In this document: in pieces, positions 1 to 11,831 of the stretch
How the letters are laid out: every line of letters begins with the position of its first letter
Numbering within the stretch: the stretch's first letter is position 1
Assembly (NCBI GenBank): GCA_015657535.1
Contig: JADHZB010001632.1
Location: forward strand, 1 to 64,000
Reading direction: 5' to 3'
Source: Nephromyces sp. MM_2019
Lineage: Eukaryota > Apicomplexa > Aconoidasida > Nephromycida
Length of the DNA stretch: 64,000 bases
Made by a program: the position numbers and the translations under genes
Notes under the pieces: generated by a model
The model's database searches: none
Seen by the model: only the letters and a program-made list of their open reading frames with translations
What the model was told of the DNA's origin: nothing

Positions 1-92
1 CTCATCTTCATCACTTCCAGTCTCATCTTCATCACTTCCAGTCTCATCTTCATCACTTCCAGTCTCATCTTCATCACTTCCAGTCTCATCTT
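1..92. repeat. 21-bp tandem repeat, 4 full copies at window edge
   Basis: The 21-base unit CTCATCTTCATCACTTCCAGT is repeated without change four times (1-84) and then breaks off in a partial copy. The array begins at base 1, so it extends to the left. The unit length is a multiple of three and its minus strand reads as an acidic heptapeptide in one frame. Confidence 0.95.
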
Positions 93-138
93 CCTCCCTC
101 CGAGCTGCCTTGACGCTCGTTCTCGGTGGATGCCTCAT
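1..138 (-). CDS. Acidic tandem-repeat ORF, runs off left edge
   Basis: On the minus strand an ATG (136-138) opens a frame that stays open to the window edge; an in-frame TGA lies 36 bases upstream of it. The first 18 residues are basic (M R H P P R T S V K A A R R), then the frame enters a seven-residue acidic repeat, T-G-S-D-E-D-E, whose codons are almost identical copy to copy. Only four full copies are visible, so neither length nor function can be judged. It could be the start of an acidic low-complexity protein, or a non-coding satellite that happens to be open. It is divergent from the glycosyltransferase gene that begins about 240 bp away, so the two could share a promoter region. No family recognised. 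Confidence 0.35.
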   Translation of the reverse strand, partial: MRHPPRTSVKAARREEDETGSDEDETGSDEDETGSDEDETGSDEDE

Positions 139-377
139 GTTGCCTTTGAAAAGAGCTTTCTGCCTACTCAATCAGCTTTTCTCTTGTGGCTTTATCCCTG
201 AATACCGTGTAACCCTACCATTTAATGCTAATACCACTCATTGAGTGCCCCCTACAAACCCACTCCATGCACTCTATAAACCCTTCGCTTTGTGGGTCTC
301 CCACAGTTTCTACATCCGGAACCTCTACACTCTTAGAAAAAGTCTCCCACCACCCGCTTTTCTATTCTCACTAACAG
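139..377. other. Intergenic or 5' region before the glycosyltransferase
   Basis: No supported exon. It ends in a pyrimidine-rich stretch and CTAACAG (371-377), which is a good 3' splice site for the first visible glycosyltransferase exon; a TAA overlapping it blocks the frame upstream. The missing first exon of that gene is either a very short one in this stretch or lies outside the window. A short plus-strand frame from ATG 130 stops after about 20 codons. Confidence 0.4.
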
Positions 378-3300
378 ATAAACCGAGTGCAGGACTTATA
401 TACAAGCAATGAGGTATATGAAGAATCGTATTGCCCCCTACCCAACTCTCCTGCTTTGGTAGAAGCTTGTGATGAGAAGGAAGCTTCTTTATTGAAGTCA
501 ATGGTTTCTTCATCGTCTGAAATAGCTTTCCCTGAACGAACTGATGTCGATTCGCTTCATGTCGCGTTTAGAAGGATGCTTTTGGGTGAAAACTCGAAAA
601 AAATTGCAAATTGGAGTTTTCTTGGGAAGTTTTGGGGAAATAGCGAGAATTTCATCAAGCATGAAGATGAAAAAGTAAGTGTAAAGAGCCTGTTGACGTC
701 GCTCCTGCGTATATCATGGAATTTTGGAGGGGGAAACGATGAAGAAAACGCTTTAAAACGCTCATCTAATGCCGCAACTGCTTGTTACTCCTTTTCTGGG
801 CTTTTTAAGGAGTTACTTGACGAGATTAAAGGATTTCTCATAAAATTCTCTCATTTAGACAGCTCAAAAACCCCTCAACTAAGAGATTTTCCTCAGGAGG
901 GATCAAAAGCCGAAGATTCTACTGGCCTAGCTCATACACACACTTTAAAGCAGCCCATTGAGATGCCTTTTAGGCTTAATATTGAGGATTTTTATCCGTC
1001 TACCGCTCACTACCCAACTTCTATAGCGAATAGGGCATGTGCCCTTCTTCTTGAATCTCTATCTGATACCCCCTTTCTTGGGATAAGCCTCGTTCCATTT
1101 TCCTATCAGCTTTTGGATTTTTCTACAGTGCATGTTCCTTGGCTGAATGCACACACACGCGCAATGATGTGAGGTTTTTCTGGCGCAGAAAGTAGTTTTT
1201 TTGTGTGTGGTTTTTTGGTGTAGCTAAGTTCCCTATTGTGTGTGTGGTTTTTTTACGCAGCACAATTACCCTGTTGTGTGTGTGCTTTTTGAAAGAATGA
1301 GTTCTTTTGGATGTCCCCATACTTGTCTCGTGTGTTCCATAAAGCTGCGTGGCTTCTTTCTGAGGCTTGTTTTTGGAAGTACATGTGTAAAACTGTGTGT
1401 GTGAAATTTGTACTTCACGCGCGCTCCTTCTTCTTCCCGTTGCTCATACGATATGTTGCAAGTAAAAAATTTGACGTGTACTTGCCGAATTAGAGTGAGC
1501 TTTCTCCGCTCCATCCTCTTTTATGCACACCCTTACCATACTATGTGAGTCTACTTTCGCACACACACACCTCCAGCACCCCCCCAAATGCTCCCTTTGC
1601 TTTCACTGGCTGATTTTTTTTACGTTCCTATCAGCTTGCTGAAGTTCTTCAATTTTCTTCAATTAGTGGATGCTTCTATGGCTCCTATCAACCAGCATCC
1701 AGTGATGGGTGAAAGCTTAAGATTTTGTAGGCTTAGCCCTTCCCTTCCAGGGCTACCCACCCCCTTAGTTAGCTGGCTTATTCCAGTGCATAACGCTGCT
1801 AATACAATTGAATTGTCAATCTCTAGCGCCTTCCGGCAGGAGGGAATCTCAGCAGGTTAAAGAGATTATCTTGGGGTAACTCTGTGTGTGTATGGGTGTA
1901 TATACAACTCAAATTTAGTGGTTTTATTTTGAGTCGTGTGTGTGCATGAAATTTTGGATAATCTGTATGTTTAAGGGGTGTACATACACCTCAATTAAGG
2001 ATATCGGTCTTTTATTTGTGAGTTTAACGTGTAGTATTTGATGCTTTTTTAGGTGACTCTACTTTGCAGCCTCCATAATTTCCCCCGTAAATTCTGTAGA
2101 TTTCGGCATAGCGAATTTTTCACTGAAGGATGTGTGTGTCTCAGTATGCATTGCGCATCGTATCTTAGCCCGCTTTTGTGTGTTCGTGTGAGTATGAGCA
2201 TGCATTTTGCATCCTATACCAGAGCTTGTGTGTGGTCGTATGTGTCTCAGCTTGAAATATATTCATCGTATACTATGGCGTTTTCCTGTGTGTATTTCAA
2301 TGTACATTACTTGTCCTATATATCACGTGGGTTCGTATGTGTGTGTGTATATATATTTCAGTGTGCATCACTCTTACTATAATAATATCACGTGTGTTCG
2401 TATGTTTTTTTTTTTCCTTATACGTCACTGATCCTATACCATCGTGTGTGTGTCTCAGTGTGTATGGTACTCATTCTGGCGTTTCAGTTATATACGCTTT
2501 CTTCTGTATGTGTTTACCTTTTGCTAACATTTGCCTCTTTTTTTTTCAGTGTGTGTGTGTGTATTTGCCTGTGACGATGTCCGTTTTCTTTGCTTTTTTC
2601 GCTATTTTATATCTGTGTGCGAACTAATTTTTGCTTGCAGGCTCTGATAATTCTCTTGCCGTTTTCTTTTTGCTGCTTTCAGCTTTAATTGAGATTGTAG
2701 TAGTAGACGATAACTCTACAGATGATACCCGAGCAATCCTGAAAAATCTATCTTTGAAAGATCAAAGGATTAGAGTATTCTCCTATCCTATTGCACACAA
2801 AGAGGTTGCACACCAAGGTTTGTTTGGCAGCACATGCAAAGGTTTGTGTGTGTATATTAGTGGAGTTCAAATAATGCGCACATAGGTGTGCAGGTAGAGT
2901 TTTATACTATTTTGCAGCTTTTTTAAGTAGCATAGATACGCTATTATCCCTTTAGTGTGTGCGACGTTCAGTATAGGCGCTTATCCTCGATGTTGGCTGT
3001 GTATGTGGATGTGTATACTGTGAGGCTAATATTTGTTCTTTGATAGTGTGTGTACATGCCAAGTGCGCACTCATCCACCCTGTTCAGTCATATACATGCG
3101 TGCAATGATGCCTCTCTGCACACTCATCCACCCTCTTTTATCTCTTCCTCTTCATTTGTGCTTCAAATTTGAAGTGTTTTCTGCCTGAAAAGCGCCATAA
3201 TCCAGCATTTCGCTGTACGTACAGTGAGGAAAGCCTCTCCTCGAGGTGTCGGTGCTGCTTTAAGTTTGGGCCTCACAAAGTGCAGAGGAAAGTATATCGC

Positions 3301-4771
3301 CAGGCTTGACGCAGACGACTTCGCAAAACCCAGCCGACTCTGTCAGCAGGTGAAGATGTATAAAAATATAGCTTTGGAAAAGTTTTGTTTAAACAATTTT
3401 TCTCGGAGTGTGTGTACATGTACTTGATAGAGTAACTTGTGTGCTTGTGTGTGTGCGTGTGTGCTTGATAAAGCCATGTGTCTGTGTGTGTGCTTGCTTG
3501 ATAGGGTTATGTTTTTGCGTGTGCTTGCTTGATAAACTCGCGTATGTATGTATGTGCGCTTGCTTGATAGCCTTTCGTATGCGTGTGCCTGCTGGATATA
3601 TGCTCGTGTGTGTGTGAGTTTAGCATGCTTTCTTCTTTCCTGTTGTGGATCAGTGACTGCTTGGGGAAGAATCTACTTTCCTGTCAGCTGAGGTTAAGGC
3701 TCCAAGGCCAATTTCCTTCGGAATTGCACTTTTCAGCGCCAATTTTTTTTGCTTAACAGATTTTCTTGCGTGTTTTTGCTTAGGTGTTTTTCATGGAGAT
3801 GAATGAAGATGTAGGAGTGTGTGGTAGCAATGTTGAGCTTTTTGACTCGACAAGCTTTCAAAAACCCACCAAATTCGACCCTCCCAGCTTTCCTCCGAAG
3901 CCCTACAGAATATGTCGTTTTCCCAAGCATCCCGTGATACTACGGTAAGCTAATAAATCTGCACACACATACAAGCAAACACTGTAAGTGCCATCTCTAG
4001 CAGTGCTTAAGTTATGCTAATGTGTGTTAGAATAGTGATGCTTATACCTCTACAAGCTAAGGGTACTGGAATCCTACATAATAATGATAGTATCTCCTGA
4101 ATTCTTGGTGTTAAGTACTGACACACGCACACACACGCACACACATGCACACACACGCACAAACCCAGAACTAAGCTCTGCTGCTAGCTTAATGGGGCAA
4201 ACACACTGAGAAGTGCGTGTGGATTACTTCATCACGAGTTTCTCTGGCTGCTTAGGGGGGTATTCACACATTCTTACATGAGATTTACCAAAAGAATCAT
4301 CCAAAAACACACGATGCGTTTAAGCTAATGCCTTTGCATTTCCTTTTTTGATAGTTGATCCAGCAATTTGCAAGGACTGTGTGCATGTGCAAAATCAACG
4401 GATTTGTAGGGCATGCGTTGCTCTATATGCAAAGTTTCTCATTCAGACCTTTAGGAAATCTTGAATTCCTCAGGTTTTCTTTGTATCTATGAATTCTTTC
4501 GCTGTTTGCTATGATTGAAATAAGTTATTCGTGTGCATTCTGGGCTTTTATTTACAGTGTGTGTGAGTTTGCGCTCGAACCCTCCAACTTCATCCACTGT
4601 GTGCGCGAAGCTCTACTAGTTTAAGCCTTCTCTTTTAGCTATGTCTAACACTATTGGAGCTACTAGCCTTTCACTGTAGTAAAAATGTGTTTTCTACTCT
4701 TCTGCATGCATTCGCTCTTTAAATCTCTTATTGACTTTCTTTGTAGTAAAAAAGCTTGTCTTTATTCTCTC

Positions 4772-4803
<32 letters not shown>

Positions 4804-7800
4804 CTTAGGTGGCACCTCTTGTTTGAATGTCCAATCGCACATCCTACGGTAATGATGAGAGCATCTTCTCTGCTGAGAAGATCTGAAGAAGTGAAGAAAA
4901 GCAGGGCATCTCCTGAGCAGAACAGCACACAAAATTCTGCCTTCAAACAGGAACCAGAAGCTTTTAACTACTCTGAAGAGTGTGTGGCTGAGGATCATTG
5001 GCTGTGGCTATCACTACCATTAGATGTGAAGGTATAAAGATAGAGAGAGAGAGAGCTTTTTTCTCGAGGAAGAAGAAGAGCAAGAGGAAGAAGTGGGAAT
5101 AGGCTGCATCAGTATATGTGTGTGCCTACTAGGTTAAGCTGAAAAACCATTTGCAGTTGAAGAGGTTGTGATAAGAGACCCATTCAGCTAGGATGAGCAT
5201 CAGTGTTTTTTGAGTGAAGCACATACTTGTATGTGTGCGGGTGGTGTGTGAATGGGGCTAGTGAGTAGTTTTTGGGTGTATCTAAAGTAGTCTGTATAAC
5301 CGTGTGTGTATAATGTGCTTTCAAGCTTGTGCTGCTTGCTACGTTTTGGTAGATGCATGTGCTATAGTAGGCCTGAAGATTTGCGGCTAAATGTGAGTTT
5401 TTGGATGTGTGGGGGGCGTATATATTTCTGTATTGAGATTCATCAGCGTGTGTGTTGAGATTCATAAGATTGTGTATGTTGAGAGTTACGTACACCTGCT
5501 TGTCTTCGGAGCTACATTCAACTGTGTGTTCTGATATTCCTGCACCTCTGTGTGTTAAAATTTACATGCACATGTAAGTGTGTTTGGATTTTTGTTCACT
5601 ACACTTGGGCAGTGTCTCTTTGTTATTGCATTTCCTTCGCCTAGCTTTTACGCTTTTCTTTGGTTTAATTTATACATTTTTCTTTTTTACGCCTCTTCTG
5701 TGTGTGAGTCCGTTTCTTTTTGTAAGCTACTCATTTGGTGGCTTCGATAAGTATCTGCGTTTCATCTTAAGCTTGTGTGTTGATTCACTTCAGTTCTCCA
5801 ATCTTAGTTTGAGCTTGACAGCTTTAGGACGAGGTGAATCTAACTTATCAAAGAAGAGGAATCTGGAGCTAAGAAGAAGCTCGCAGCAAGCTGTTTTAAA
5901 GGTAAATTTTGTGTGTGCAGCATCATTAAAGGCCGTAGTCTTATCCGTAGGGTTTCGCCAGGTCAAGTGGCTTAGACTTACCATGCTCAAGGTTTAGTAT
6001 AAAAACTATTGATATCGCGGAGGAAGAAACAGTGAATGAAGCTGATGAAAACTTTGCTTTTTTGCCATTCCCTCATCGAAGAAATTGATAGTTTTCTCTG
6101 TATACTACTTGCACACCCACCGAATTTCTCACAGTATTCTCAGCTGGTATGCTTAATATTTTATTTCCAGCGTATATATCCACTTACAAACTGCATTTTA
6201 CCGTATTCTCTTATCATAAATCCATGTGGGTTGTGTGATTCGCCACATCTTCTAGTCTGATGATGGGTATTCATCTCAACTGCGTAGAACAAATCTTCAC
6301 ACACACCCGAAACCCTCGTGACCAAACGCTGTGAGCATCTGAAGCAAGAAGCTTCCTTTTGAATACAAAATCAGAGGTCTTGCAAGCATGGTATGCCTAC
6401 ATAGAGCTAGCTTCTTTTTCACTCAGTGGATAAATGATCGTGTGTGTGAGCACAACCAGTCTTCTAGCCCCCCTATTTCTCTCCTTGCCAAGGCTTGGGA
6501 TATCGAGCATGTCGCACTAATGTGGGAGAAAGGGTAAGTGGTGTGTTTGCAAAGGGGAGTTTTTTTTTTGTGTTCTAGGAGTCTGAAGGCATCTTTTCTG
6601 CATGGTGAAGCTCTTTCTTTTTTACTAATTCTGCTTCTTATTTAGTCAATTTCTTGTATATATCGCGCATTTTATGTGTATTTAGGTGTCTTAATTACCT
6701 TTTTTGGAGCTTTGAATTTCCACGTTCTAATCCATGCAAGCAAGGCTTCCTGATTTCTTGATGATAGGCGTGTTTTTGATGCTTTTTTGGTGAATTTAAC
6801 TTCGCTTTTCTTAGCATAATGTCCTCTTAAATGTGTGCTTTACGTGAATACATATCATCTGTGAAAGTTGCATTATATGGTGATTAGTCGGGTAAGCTTG
6901 TGTGCAAATTTTTAGGTGTTTAAGCAAAAGTCTAGGTATATGTATTTCAGTACAGCTTTATGCAGTATCTTTGCACTTAATATGTGTGAGATTCTACTTA
7001 GTCTCTCTCTCATTTGAAGTCTTTTTGCCTATCTTCATTCCCTAAATTTGCGGTGTATATACACTGTATCGTTGGCATTCTCCTAAAAAATTCCCGAAAG
7101 ATCTAGTTTTTCTAGGAATCTGAGCCTTCTCTGAAGCTTTTTTCTTTTTTTTCTCGGTATTTTTCTATTGTGAAATTCATCTTTTTGGCCAAAATTAGAT
7201 GCTTTATGCAGCTCTAGAAGAATAGATGAAACAAAGAGTTGCATCTCTATGTTATGTAAATCAATGTATATTCTTGTTGCTTGATGCTTTCTCGCAGTTC
7301 TTATCAACAGAAATCCATTCAGTTTGATGATATCTGCTGCAGATTTGAGGTTTGTGGCTTTTTCTTAGAACTCTAGGGGGATTTTTCTCTGTACGCACGA
7401 GTGTGATTGCCAGTGCTTATACGTAGAATCTTCTGATGATTTTCAGTACTAATCAATTTGTTATGTGCTTCACCTAATTTTCTAGCTTCTCCTACTCCTC
7501 TCTTTGCCTCCTACTCCTCCCTTCGTCTCCTACTCTTTTCCCGCCAAACTCTTCTACCCCCCACTCTTCTACCCCCCACTCTTCTACCCCCCACTCTTCT
7601 ACCCCCCACTCTTCTACCCCCCACTCTTCTACCCCCCACTCTTCTACCCCCTCCCTACTCCCCCACCCCTCTACACTTCACTTTTTTTACTCTTTCATTC
7701 TAATGCATGTCATCTATCTAATTACCCCCCCCTAACAACCTCAGCGTTTATATCTGCTTTTACTTAACCCTTAGAATACTTTCTTTGTACTAGCTTTTTC

Positions 7801-9601
7801 TGTAGTGTTTCCTCCTCTTGGATGTTTTGCTTATTTTCTTTAATTTTGTGTGTGAATTTTCCATTTCTCTCTCTATTTTCCACCTTCAGGAGCTCAGAAA
7901 CATTTTTTCTTTTATTTTTCTTGGCTCTTCTGCTAGCGTATCGTCTAAACATCAGCAGAATGAGAGAAGAGCGCTGGAGCAGTACATCAAAGACTACTGC
8001 TTTTCAATCTTGTAGGTTTAGCCTCTTGAGAACTCAGTATATAAAATAATGTACATCTCTTTTGTGTGTGTGTGGATTTTTCTGCTTCGCTTGCTTCAGT
8101 TTCTTCTCTCTTGAGGGTTTAGATTTTTTTTGTTGTGTGATTTCTAGAGATTCTTCTTTAGATGCTTTTTTTTATTTTATCTGCTCTCGGCATATTTGTG
8201 GACTGTGCAATGAATTTTTTGTGTTATTAATATCTTTTTTTAAGGCAAACTTATCCTCCCCTTGTATTTTGTTGTGTCCTTTTCCAAACATTACTCATGT
8301 TTTACCCTTTGTTCCGTGCACTGAGTGTGTAGCCTATGTTTTGTCCCTCAGAAATGAGATTGCGCTGATGAGGCTTCGAAATGAGGGCGACCCAAGCTTT
8401 TTATTAGGGTAAGATGCTTTTTTTTCCCTTGTTTTCCTATTTTCATCTCTTTATAAGGTTGGTAGATAAGATATATAGGAAAGACACACAAAAACACTTG
8501 TTTTTCTTCAGTCTCTCGAAGATGGCGAATATGGAATGCTTTTATTCCACTCTTTGATGCCCTCTTGCATCAGACGCTCAAGAAAATGGGCATAAGGGTG
8601 GCGGAAAATTCTTATCGTAAAGCGTTTTCAGGTGTAGTGATTTGTGATGAAAATATGCTAATTTGCGTGTGAGTGGGTATGTTTGTGGATGGATACGGGT
8701 GTGTTTGTGTGCTGAGTGGTGTATGTGCTGAATGGTGTATGTGCTGAGTGGTGTGTGTGCTCATTTGTGTGTGTGTGTGCTCATTTGTGTGTGTGTGCGC
8801 TTTTTTCAGATTAGAGAAGTTTTATAGGTCTAGAACTAACCAAATATCGTACGTTTATTTCTCCCATATTGTCCATCTTTTGAATATTTTCTTTTAAATC
8901 CCGTAGAGCTGCTTCGCTTACTCATTTATCGCTACATTCCACATCATGAAGAAATACCCTTTGCTACTTTGAAAGTTGATTTTCCTTACTGTTAACATAG
9001 CCAGCAAGATTGAATGAGAAACTTGTGTATATTTTTTTTTGCAAGGAATTCTTTTTGTCAATTTTGCTTACATTTTTTCTTCTTAATGAATGCTTTGCAC
9101 TCTTTCTGCTGTAATTTTTATATCGATGCGCTGCAAGTGTGATCTTTTTTTTTTTATTTCTTTTTTTTTTTTTTTGGTATTAATATATGATGTGAGACCA
9201 CTTCAATTGACAGGCTTATACACCTGTATAGAGAAGGAGGAATTATTATATGTGTGTGCACATCCTTTTTGTATAAGGTTTCAAGCTCTAACGTTGCTGA
9301 ATCATTGAATTTTTTGCCTTTTTTGCACGTCTTTTTATCGATTTTCTAATCGATTGTAACTTTTTTTGACAAATATCAGTTTATATACTGCTTTTTTGCC
9401 GCCGCTTGTTTTAACGAAAATAGTACACTTAAAGGCTTCTCTATTCAAATGCAGAAATAACAAAAAGCTGAAGCACTAGAGGGTGTGAGAGAAGGTGAAG
9501 TAAATGAAGGTTTGAGAGCTGAAGCAAATGTAGATCTTAAAGCTGAAGCGTATGAAAATGTGAACGCTGCAGCTAATGAAGTTCTGAAAGCTCTACTGTG
9601 A
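378..9601 (+). CDS. Family-2 (GT-A) glycosyltransferase, split gene
   Basis: Exons with matching phase: 378-1168, 1635-1855, 2683-2817, 3225-3349, 3784-3944, 4809-5031, 5794-5901, 6427-6533, 7937-8011, 8352-8408, 8522-8631, and a last exon at 9468-9601 (or a shorter one, 9455-9471). The GT2 fold is clear: VSWLIPVHNA nucleotide-binding strand in exon 2, IEIVVVDDNSTDDT in exon 3, SPRGVGAALSLG and the metal-binding ARLDADDFAKPSRL in exon 4, ECPIAHPTVMMR and AEDHWLWLSL in exon 6. Such enzymes move a sugar from a nucleotide-sugar to an acceptor using a divalent metal at the DxD motif. The acceptor cannot be told from sequence. About 260 residues of unrecognised sequence precede the domain and about 200 mostly helical residues follow. 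No signal peptide or clear membrane segment is visible, but the true N terminus is missing. Exon 8522 uses an AAG acceptor. Total about 700 to 750 residues. Confidence 0.85.
3408..3617. repeat. Degenerate intronic repeats with GTGCTTGCTTGATA core
   Basis: Inside the intron between glycosyltransferase exons 4 and 5, about six imperfect copies of a GTG-run followed by CTTGCTTGATA recur every 30 to 40 bases. They drift in length and sequence. This is a decayed minisatellite rather than a coding feature. Confidence 0.6.
4772..4800. repeat. (CA)n microsatellite directly before a splice acceptor
   Basis: A run of about fourteen CA dinucleotides ends eight bases before the exon at 4809 and forms most of the region where a polypyrimidine tract would be expected. 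The acceptor itself is GCTCTTAG. Confidence 0.9.
7551..7655. repeat. 15-bp C-rich intronic minisatellite
   Basis: CTTCTACCCCCCACT is repeated six times exactly (7551-7640) and then decays. It lies in the glycosyltransferase intron between the exons ending at 6533 and starting at 7937. The open frames across it (LLPPT or FYPPL repeats) are a by-product of the 15-base unit. Confidence 0.95.
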
Positions 9602-11162
9602 AGCTGTAAAAAGCTTAAGATTGAATAAAATCGCGAAAAAATTGTAAAAGACGGCGAAATTATCGCCCTTCAAACCCTCCCGCCAGCCCTCCTATCCGGT
9701 CACTGAAGTCCCCTTCTTACCCCCAACAGTTCACACCTTCTTATTGAAATCCCTGCCCCTTCATCCCGTATCTAAAAACACGCATGTCAAACCTAAATCA
9801 AACAACCCCCACCTCACTAGACTCCACATGTTGTCCCACTTCTTCAAGGCATGCAAGCCTTCTTGTTCATTCCTAGCATACCTGCATTTTGAGTCAGTTG
9901 AATCGCCTTCAGACATATGGAGCGAAGCGTTGAGGACTAAAAATAGAATCAATAAAACTATCTCATAGTTGTTCGATTGCGAAACACTAGCTCACCGATT
10001 TTTTCTCAAAGCAGCTCACAAAAAGATGGCATTTTAAGCGAAGCTAAGCGCGTCCTTTCCTGTATATCTACCTGATCCCTGCCAGCGGACTGCCGCTCGT
10101 GGTAAAGCGTACCGTTTTACTGCTAATTGCCCCCCAAGGTCGCATATTCAAGGCAAGCTTATGGAAACCGTGAGTAATAGTAGAACTTCCATCGAACGAA
10201 AATGACGGCTGCTGGACCTCAAGCTATTGATACCAAACTACTTATTAAGAAGCTTTATTCAAATATAACAGCAGCCTTAGCAGCCTCGGAGAGCAGTTGT
10301 TAAAAGCAATTTTGATCAGCAAATAAATTATTTCGAAAATCTTTTGTGCGGCCGCTGCCAGCAAAAAAACTATTAATGACTAAACTATTGCCGAGAGTCT
10401 TTACAGTGTCTTTCATAAGCACAGTTTCTGCACATGCGCAAGGTGCATGCATTCCATAATCGTTGGGACTTTCAGCAGGGCATTTACTTAACCTTCATAA
10501 AGCCATAAGTGGAAATTCCCGGCTGGAGGCTGCTTTATCAGCCAGAATATCTCAATGCATGTTTGATGATGAAGAATCCTCCTCTTTTCTGCTGCATTCA
10601 CTTGCTGATGTACGATGAAGTGCCTTTTTACGATAGCTTTCCGCCGCGTGAATCGTTTTTTAGTCGGGCGTGCGTGTAGCGTTATTTTAATACCAATATT
10701 TCTATAGACAGAATTGACTACAATGTACCTTTCTTTTTTAGTCTTTTCCCTCGTGATTTTAGAAGGAAATAGATTATGAAGCGATCGGTATGCAAGGAGA
10801 TCATGCGATATCCTCATGGTGGTTTTTTGCTGATTGTGCATCTGGATGTACGCTGGTGCCAAGCCGTTACCGAGCGCTCACATCATTCTAGCAACCTCGC
10901 TAGACCATACTCATAATTTGTGATTAGTGTGTGACTTCAATGCTTACTACTACGGAAAGATTCGCTGAGCGCCGTTAAACAGTAGGATAACATCGAAGTT
11001 TTTGTACTTACTCATCAACCTGCCACAATACGCTATTTTTTTGAAATGCTAACAATATCCCATATACTGATCAGAATTCTTACTAAAAAAGATATTAATC
11101 ATCTCCGTTGTCATGTAGCGCAAGGGAATACCGCCTTCACGTTTAAAAGAATTTATTAACAG
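9602..11162. other. Mostly no supported gene; one possible small exon
   Basis: After the glycosyltransferase stop the sequence changes texture: GT runs vanish. I see no well-supported exon in 9602-10138. A 31-base candidate exon (10139-10169, AAG acceptor, donor GTGAGT) could precede the exons at 11163 and 11284. The 124-codon minus-strand frame at 10488-10862 has no coding character I can defend. Confidence 0.35.
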
Positions 11163-11346
11163 GCTCAAGTTGCCACTGCTAAGCGGCTTAAAAGCGTATC
11201 ATCCAGCAGGGCAGGTATCTAACACCCTCACGCAAGCACATTTGTCTGCATTTGCTAATTTATTTTGTATGAATTTTTTGTAGGTTGATCTTGTGGTACT
11301 GCAATGTTACAGCGGTTGTCCAGTTAATACTGGTAGACTATCTCAA
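10139..11346 (+). CDS. Candidate split gene, fragments only
   Basis: Two exons with good sites, 11163-11214 (after TTATTAACAG, before GTATCT) and 11284-11346 (after TTTTTTGTAG, before GTAAGT), join in phase to read L K L P L L S G L K A Y H P A G Q then V D L V V L Q C Y S G C P V. A weaker upstream exon 10139-10169 also fits in phase. A stop would follow almost at once after either CAG near 11640. Start and upstream exons are unknown and no family is recognised. The chain is short enough to be chance. Confidence 0.3.
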
Positions 11347-11831
11347 GTAAGTCGCTAGAAAGGCTAATGGCAGTGCTTGAAGATGCCAGAGGCATATACT
11401 CTTCTACTAGCTTATGTAAGGTGGTAACAATGAACTAGATGCTTATTGCAGTGATACTGAATTTTCTAAAGGTTGAACTTGGGCCTATAAAAAATATATC
11501 TAAATTCATATTTGGGACGAGGTTCTCTGCCGATGAAAAATCAACTGCACGTACATTATAGTTTAAAGAATTTTCTTTAATCAAAAAACTTTGCAATAAG
11601 CAATCAGCGATGCAATAACAACTCTATTATCGCAGCTACAGGTTTGAATCAGTAGGTAAAGATAAGCCAAAATACTAATACATTAAAATAAGGAAGCTTA
11701 GATAGATATGAGGCAACCTTTGCAAATTAGTATGCTGAGTAAAAATCTACGCTGAAGGAATTATAACGAGAGGCGGTATCACCAGCCAGTAGATAGTAAA
11801 GGCTAAATTGATTCCTCCCCAACGATCAACC

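Noticed and set aside
675..1140. Intron starting at the strong GTAAGT at 675 in the first glycosyltransferase exon
   Set aside because: The frame stays open and coding-like for over 160 codons beyond it, which is very unlikely in intron sequence here.
2053..2627. Several Cys/Val/Tyr-rich ORFs in the first long glycosyltransferase intron
   Set aside because: They are readings of GTGTGT and TTT runs and have no homology-like pattern.
7083..7307. Minus-strand 74-codon basic ORF
   Set aside because: Complement of a T-rich intron of the glycosyltransferase; Lys/Arg richness is an effect of poly-T and CTT on the other strand.
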